From a virus, in IMG/VR virus record IMGVR_UViG_3300027752_001458, positions 45,676 to 109,675 of that record: DNA of 64,000 bases; one strand, given 5' to 3'. Numbering within the stretch: position 1 is the first letter of the stretch; the number at the start of each line of letters is the position of its first letter. Positions 60,020-64,000 of the stretch are shown here, in pieces. The notes under the pieces were generated by a model. It did not search any database, was not told the DNA's origin, and saw only the letters and a program-made list of their open reading frames with translations. The position numbers and the translations under genes were made by a program.

Positions 60020-60453
60020 TGTTAAGTATGTATGAAACATTCGGCAACGAAATAAGTTACGAGAAAAGACGAGACAAAGTTGTACAGTTCTTAGAGAATA
60101 GTACGATTGCTTTTCCATTGCCTGAGGCAAGTGTAGATATATTAACTACAATGCTAGAAGGTCAGAACCCAAACGGTATGGACGCAACTAAAATACAAAT
60201 GGTTGAAGGTCGTTTAGAAGATATCGGATTTAACAAGCCTACAGCAACAACACTTGCACAGGCATTAATTAAGGTTGCACATCAGCAAGGTGTACACCCT
60301 ATATCATACTTCGAACTAAATGAAAGTAGTATAAAGTTAGCAGAAAACACATATAAAGCATTGAACACAATCAGACCAAAAGGCAATCTTGTTGGTTTAA
60401 CAGTTGAGAAACAAAACAAATTCAGTAAAATTGCTAATTTAATCAGGCCGTAA
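60019..60453 (+). CDS. Hypothetical virion protein, possible tail-completion role
   Basis: 144 residues, overlapping the previous stop (TAATG). Helical: VVQFLENSTIAFPLPEASVD, then MVEGRLEDIGFNKPTATTLA, then NTYKALNTIRPKGNLVGLTV. No catalytic motif. It stands between a tube-like protein and gp4, where T4-like marine phages have tail or neck completion genes. I cannot assign it to gp3 with confidence. Confidence 0.6.
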   Translation: MLSMYETFGNEISYEKRRDKVVQFLENSTIAFPLPEASVDILTTMLEGQNPNGMDATKIQMVEGRLEDIGFNKPTATTLAQALIKVAHQQGVHPISYFELNESSIKLAENTYKALNTIRPKGNLVGLTVEKQNKFSKIANLIRP

Positions 60454-60462
60454 GGACTTAGC

Positions 60463-60924
60463 ATGGCGTCTAAATATTCCCAAGGAAAATACATTGTCGA
60501 GAATCCTAGTAAGTATATAGGATCAAAGGCACCCTTTGCTCGTAGCAGTTGGGAAACGGCGTTTATGAGGTTCTGTGATAGCCATCCAAACATAATCAAG
60601 TGGGCAAGTGAGAACGTTAAGATACCTTATATGCATCCTTTCACAGGAAAGATAACTAACTATGTACCCGACTTTATGGTTCAATATGAAGATAAGAACG
60701 GTAAAACACGAGTAGAGTTAATCGAAGTTAAGCCTAAAAGCCAAACTGTAATTGAAAATGCTAGAGGCAGGGGCGACAAGTTAGCAACACAAATTAATGC
60801 TGTAAAATGGGAAGCCGCCGCGGCATGGGCAAAAAGTAAAGGTATACATTTTAAAGTTATTACTGAAGATCAGATATTTAACAAGCCTAAACGAACTACC
60901 AAACCAAGACGCAAAATGCGTTAA
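60463..60924 (+). CDS. 4: Head completion protein gp4
   Basis: 153 residues: PSKYIGSKAPFARSSWETAF, then MRFCDSHPNIIKWASENVKI, then NYVPDFMVQYEDKNGKTRVE and LIEVKPKSQ. This is the gp4 (50/65-type) head completion family, with the PD-(D/E)xK nuclease-like core (PDFMV...ELIEVK) typical of it. Length equals T4 gp4 (150). Basic C-terminal tail (KPKRTTKPRRKMR) suits DNA contact. The GTAAGGA ribosome site precedes the ATG. Confidence 0.92.
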   Translation: MASKYSQGKYIVENPSKYIGSKAPFARSSWETAFMRFCDSHPNIIKWASENVKIPYMHPFTGKITNYVPDFMVQYEDKNGKTRVELIEVKPKSQTVIENARGRGDKLATQINAVKWEAAAAWAKSKGIHFKVITEDQIFNKPKRTTKPRRKMR

Positions 60925-60929
60925 CAACA

Positions 60930-60937
60930 ACTAAATA
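60930..60937 (+). promoter_or_regulatory. Late promoter motif, leaderless geometry, small terminase
   Basis: ACTAAATA then CTGTT then ATG (60943). Same 5-nt gap; no ribosome site. Confidence 0.5.
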
Positions 60938-60942
60938 CTGTT

Positions 60943-61431
60943 ATGACAAAGAAACTTGAAGAAGAATTTAATTTACCATCTATAGAAGACGCATTAGCAA
61001 CTGACGAAGTTGAAAAGTTTGATGTGCAACCTAAACCTGAAATGTTTGAAATAGCTGAAGTTGAGAAAGCACTTAGTAATGCAGAAAAGATAGACCATGC
61101 ACTACGAAATGTTGAAGGCTTGGACGACCATAACATTGACATGGATAGTATTGCCCAACAAGCAACAGACAGTTTTCAGCAGTTAATGAATTTAGGCATG
61201 AATGTTAGTGATAGAGATGCAGGTAGTATATTTGACAGTGCGTCTAAAATGTTAAACACAGCATTAACGGCAAAAGACAGTAAAATTAATTCAAAGTTAA
61301 AGCAAATTGATATGATGATTAAGAAAGCAAGATTGGATAACAATGCTGGAACAGGTTCTAGTAGTGATTCAAGCCCAGAACAAACGTTTGATAGAAACGA
61401 GTTGTTAAAGATTATCAATAATAAAGATTAA
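60943..61431 (+). CDS. 16: Small terminase subunit gp16
   Basis: 162 residues. Central coiled-coil helices (IAQQATDSFQQLMNLGMNVS, then DSASKMLNTALTAKDSKINS, KLKQIDMMIKKAR) followed by a short C terminus FDRNELLKIINNKD match the layout of gp16, which recognises DNA and stimulates gp17. T4 gp16 is 164 aa. It is separated from gp17 by a minus-strand gene and two unknown genes, whereas in T4 they overlap. Confidence 0.78.
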   Translation: MTKKLEEEFNLPSIEDALATDEVEKFDVQPKPEMFEIAEVEKALSNAEKIDHALRNVEGLDDHNIDMDSIAQQATDSFQQLMNLGMNVSDRDAGSIFDSASKMLNTALTAKDSKINSKLKQIDMMIKKARLDNNAGTGSSSDSSPEQTFDRNELLKIINNKD

Positions 61432-62042
61432 ATTCTCCAAGGTACTAGTTTAAACCTTTCTTTAGGCAATCCCAAAAACGTAGTAGTCCATGCACTTTGC
61501 CCAACAAAGTCTAAGTGAGCCCATTCATCCTTTCTAAGCAGTTTAGTTTTTGCAACATCGTTCCAGTCGTGTTCTTCGATTGCTAGTTCTATGGTCTCTT
61601 TCATTTCTAATACATTGCTTAAATTATGACAGTCCCATTCAAAGTGAAACAATTCCATACAGTTACTTTTTGAGTCAACATAATCTATACTAATGTCTAT
61701 CCCCCACTTGGGTTTTAGGTTAATCATTTTATATAGTAGTGGCATACCTGGTGCCCAATGACTTAGTTGTTCCAATGCATACCCGTGATAACCTTTACGT
61801 TCATATAAGTCTGCATGATTAATATGAGCACCTGTTTTTATCTTATCGTTGATATACCAGTCTTGTTTTATATTGGCATTATATGTATTTGCGTCAGCAT
61901 ATTCTTGCTCAAGCAAACATAAGTCATATCCGCTTTGGTCGAACCGCTGTAGGGCATCTGCGTTGGGACAAACCATGTTTTCAATAGCCGCACCCCATGT
62001 GCCTTGTTGGTTAAATTTATTTTGAGTTAGTTTAAACTGCAT
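61428..62042 (-). CDS. Hypothetical protein on the opposite strand in the terminase region
   Basis: 204 residues, convergent with gp16 (4-nt overlap). Mixed alpha/beta with many aromatic residues (YHGYALEQLSHWAPGMPLLY, then FEWDCHNLSNVLEMKETIEL, ending FLGLPKERFKLVPWRI). No known motif; a nucleotidyl or RNA-binding fold cannot be excluded. ATG at 62042 is 8 nt behind a minus CATAAATA late motif. Function unknown. Confidence 0.7.
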   Translation of the reverse strand: MQFKLTQNKFNQQGTWGAAIENMVCPNADALQRFDQSGYDLCLLEQEYADANTYNANIKQDWYINDKIKTGAHINHADLYERKGYHGYALEQLSHWAPGMPLLYKMINLKPKWGIDISIDYVDSKSNCMELFHFEWDCHNLSNVLEMKETIELAIEEHDWNDVAKTKLLRKDEWAHLDFVGQSAWTTTFLGLPKERFKLVPWRI

Positions 62043-62050
62043 ACTTTTAG

Positions 62051-62058
62051 TATTTATG
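62051..62058 (-). promoter_or_regulatory. Late promoter motif for the 204-aa gene
   Basis: CATAAATA followed by C on minus, 8 nt before the ATG. It shares base 62058 with the plus-strand motif. Confidence 0.6.
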
Positions 62059-62065
62059 ATAAATA
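62058..62065 (+). promoter_or_regulatory. Late promoter motif, divergent partner
   Basis: GATAAATA, 22 nt before the ATG at 62088 with AGGAG between. The two -10 elements face away from each other and share one base. Confidence 0.6.
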
Positions 62066-62087
62066 AGTGTAACAGGAGTTTTAGACT

Positions 62088-62792
62088 ATGAGAGAACTAA
62101 AAGACATCATTTCTGAATCATTCAGTAAAGAGTACGGCTACAAAATTAAAGTTGCCAAAGATTGCTCTAGTGAAGATTTAGCAAAATTAGAAGCAATATT
62201 GTCAAAGTACAATGTTGTAAGTGCTACTCCTTGGAAGAGAGCACCTATTCAAGAGAACCCAATTGAGTTTTCAAGATTGAAAGGCGCACACTTTACAAGT
62301 GAAGTAAGTAGTACAGACGTTATATTGAAGTACCCAGTCAATGATAGAGTACTAGAAGTATACGTTGCGGTAAACTTAGGCGTAGACCATGAACGTGTGT
62401 TATGTTATGCTGTTAAAGATCCGCGTAAAGCAGAATCGGAAATAGCCGCAGAAGTAGCGACTAGCGATGTAGACAGGCACGTCAACGAAGACGATGCAGA
62501 GTTAACAAAAGAAGAACAAGCACATTATGAAGCAGAAAACGTTGATGTCGATTTCAGTGAAGCATTGTTCGGTGAAGAGTACAATACAAAATTCCTAAAA
62601 GAGCTACAAAGAATTAAAGACGAGAAAGGTGCAGATTACTTCCGTAACTATCCTACTAAGGATAACTTAATGGGTGAGAAGCATGCCGCAACAATGGACA
62701 CATTGATGAACACTCCAAACATGGGTAAAGGCGCTGAATCAACAAAGCATGTACATGACGTAAGTCAAACTAGAGGCGCAAGAAGCTCGTGA
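62088..62792 (+). CDS. Hypothetical acidic protein upstream of terminase
   Basis: 234 residues, ribosome site AGGAG. N-terminal half: KDIISESFSKEYGYKIKVAK, then DLAKLEAILSKYNVVSATPW, a ferredoxin-like alpha/beta layout, and DRVLEVYVAVNLGVDHERVL. C-terminal half is charged (ELTKEEQAHYEAENVDVDFS) with an ISE/LFGEEY start-like element. No recognised function. Overlaps the next gene by 4 nt. Confidence 0.7.
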   Translation: MRELKDIISESFSKEYGYKIKVAKDCSSEDLAKLEAILSKYNVVSATPWKRAPIQENPIEFSRLKGAHFTSEVSSTDVILKYPVNDRVLEVYVAVNLGVDHERVLCYAVKDPRKAESEIAAEVATSDVDRHVNEDDAELTKEEQAHYEAENVDVDFSEALFGEEYNTKFLKELQRIKDEKGADYFRNYPTKDNLMGEKHAATMDTLMNTPNMGKGAESTKHVHDVSQTRGARSS

Positions 62793-63187
62793 ATGATATA
62801 GACTTAAATAAGCGATTACTTGAAGCGTGTGATCCAGGTGTTTCAGACGGCACTGCCGAAAGTCACTCTTACAAAAAAGAATTCAGTACACAAACAGGGT
62901 CTGTTGTTGTTGATGCAAGTGCTGATTCAGTTGACGAACTTAAAATGTTATTACAAAAAGTTGGTATTACATTACCCGGTGGTGAACCAGCGGCGACTCA
63001 AATGCATTACGCAGATCCAATTGAGCATGACCATGCTGAAGAGCCAATGCAAGTTGTTAGTGTTGATGTAGACGATGAACAAGAAGAACCTGTAAATCCA
63101 TACAACAGCGGCACACCAGATAAGCAAGTTTTAACCAACATCATTAGAGATAAACTTAAAGCATATCTCATGAACGGTTCTAAATAA
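62789..63187 (+). CDS. Hypothetical acidic protein before gp17
   Basis: 132 residues, GTG start overlapping the previous stop (GTGA). Acidic linker-rich middle (PIEHDHAEEPMQVVSVDVDD, then EQEEPVNPYNSGTPDK) and short helical end (NIIRDKLKAYLMNGSK). Its DELKMLLQKVGITLPGGEPA element resembles a linear motif repeated in marine phage head proteins. Function unknown. It is followed by the leaderless gp17 promoter. Confidence 0.7.
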   Translation: MNDIDLNKRLLEACDPGVSDGTAESHSYKKEFSTQTGSVVVDASADSVDELKMLLQKVGITLPGGEPAATQMHYADPIEHDHAEEPMQVVSVDVDDEQEEPVNPYNSGTPDKQVLTNIIRDKLKAYLMNGSK

Positions 63188-63210
63188 CAACAATCCCCCA
63201 CATAAATCTA

Positions 63211-63218
63211 CATAAATA
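63211..63218 (+). promoter_or_regulatory. Late promoter motif, leaderless geometry, gp17
   Basis: CATAAATA, then ACTGT, then ATG (63224). 5-nt gap; no ribosome site ahead of the large terminase. Confidence 0.65.
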
Positions 63219-63223
63219 ACTGT

Positions 63224-64000
63224 ATGCCAAAAGGAACAGTAGGTACAGAGCTTGTAAAAGGCGCATACGATAGAGTTAGTTATGACGCAACAATGCTGAA
63301 AGAATTTCAGGAATGTTGTGACCATGATACTGGCCCATCATTCTTTATGAATAACTTTGTAAAGATTCAACATCCTACAAAGGGCGGTATATCATTTACC
63401 CCGTTTGATTATCAGGACGACCTTATTGAAAACTACAACACATATAGATACAGTATTAACATGCTGGGCAGACAGATGGGTAAGACCACTGTTGCCGCAG
63501 GCTATCTTTTGTGGTTTGCTATGTTTAGACCAGACAGTACAATACTAGTTGCGGCCCACAAGGCGGCAGGCGCAATGGAAATTATGCAACGTATACGATA
63601 TGCATACGAAAGTGTACCTGATCATATTAGGGCAGGTGTAACTGAATATAACAAAATGAGCATAACGTTTGATAACGGAAGTAGAATTGTAGCAAGTACT
63701 ACAACTGAGAATACTGGACGTGGTATGTCGTTAACATTAGTTTACTTAGATGAGTTTGCATTTGTACCTCCACGTATTGCCGCAGAATTTTGGACAGCAC
63801 TATCTCCGACACTTAGTACAGGCGGTAAGTGTATTGTAACTAGCACACCTAACAGTGACGAAGACACGTTTGCTAGTATTTGGCACCAGTCACAGAAAAC
63901 AATTGATGAGTATGGCAATGAACTAGAATTAGGTATTAATGGTTTTAAAGGCTACATGGCTACTTGGGACCAACATCCTGATAGAGACCAAGAATGGGCA
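63224..64000 (+). CDS. 17: Large terminase subunit gp17, N-terminal part (runs off window)
   Basis: At least 259 residues of the DNA-packaging ATPase. Visible: FTPFDYQDDLIENYNTYRYS adenine-binding region, Walker A LGRQMGKTTVAAGYLLW (~80-96), Walker B SLTLVYLDEFAF (~167-178) with catalytic Glu, and coupling motif IVTSTPNSDEDTF (~203-215). T4 gp17 is 610 aa with a C-terminal nuclease that would lie beyond the window. The start is ATG 63224, exactly 5 nt after a late motif. Confidence 0.96.
   Translation, partial: MPKGTVGTELVKGAYDRVSYDATMLKEFQECCDHDTGPSFFMNNFVKIQHPTKGGISFTPFDYQDDLIENYNTYRYSINMLGRQMGKTTVAAGYLLWFAMFRPDSTILVAAHKAAGAMEIMQRIRYAYESVPDHIRAGVTEYNKMSITFDNGSRIVASTTTENTGRGMSLTLVYLDEFAFVPPRIAAEFWTALSPTLSTGGKCIVTSTPNSDEDTFASIWHQSQKTIDEYGNELELGINGFKGYMATWDQHPDRDQEWA

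Noticed and set aside
1-64000. Prophage attachment sites, integrase or IS elements
   Set aside because: None seen; the gene set is that of a virulent T4-like phage.

Overview
The window looks like a 64-kb piece of a T4-like (Straboviridae/cyanomyovirus-type) contractile-tailed phage genome. It is AT-rich and tightly packed, and it carries T4 core gene homologues: late sigma gp55, gp46/gp47, gp53, gp48, gp26/gp51, a tape measure protein, gp20, a gp68-like core protein, gp21, gp22, gp23, gp14, gp15, a gp13-like neck protein, gp1 dNMP kinase, gp18, gp19, gp4, gp16 and gp17. Gene style, size and the accessory set (curli cluster, 2OG oxygenases, alphaproteobacterial-type ferredoxin reductase) resemble marine pelagimyophages that infect SAR11. 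The host assignment is inference. Both ends of the window cut genes: a structural protein at 1-225 (minus) and the large terminase at 63224-64000 (plus).

Layout. 1-1.3 kb: baseplate genes on minus. 1.4-5.5 kb: gp55, gp47, gp46 and a GIY-YIG nuclease behind a consensus sigma70 promoter. 5.45-5.96 kb: a non-coding stretch with a perfect sigma70 promoter and a series of strong hairpins, a candidate structured RNA. 6.0-7.0 kb: two 2OG-oxygenase-like genes on minus. 7.0-10.4 kb: an early operon ending in a large beta-propeller lipoprotein. 10.4-16 kb: tail chaperones gp26/gp51, apparently joined by a -1 frameshift, divergent from the tape measure gene. 16-22.7 kb: the head module. 22.8-32.5 kb: two long repetitive fibre-like proteins. 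32.6-40.6 kb: a curli-like export locus (CsgF, CsgG, two curlin-like proteins, FecR, a lipoprotein with a probable -1 frameshift, and a CHASE2 class III nucleotide cyclase). 40.5-44.1 kb: an unknown gene, Nudix, gp15 and gp14 on minus. 44.1-51.5 kb: three tRNAs, a ferredoxin/flavodoxin-NADP reductase, three tandem radical SAM paralogues and a FabZ-like hot-dog protein. 51.5-64 kb: neck, nucleotide kinase, sheath, tube, head completion and terminase genes.

Regulation. Two promoter classes can be read directly. Host-type promoters (TTGACA/TTGACT, 16-17 nt, TATAAT/TATACT) precede gp55, the candidate RNA, the 7-kb operon, the tRNA operon and a 386-aa unknown gene, and fit early expression. A T4-type late motif (G/C/T-ATAAATA and close variants) precedes the structural, curli and radical SAM genes and should be read by gp55. 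At eight genes the late motif lies exactly 5 nt before the ATG. With T4 late promoter geometry this places +1 on the start codon, so leaderless late mRNAs are predicted.

How it works together (inference). Early genes make gp55, recombination functions, tRNAs and surface or modification proteins. Late transcription then makes virions and a curli/type VIII secretion-like system with its own signalling arm. The reductase next to three radical SAM genes and a dehydratase-like hot-dog protein suggests a phage-encoded biosynthetic or modification pathway.
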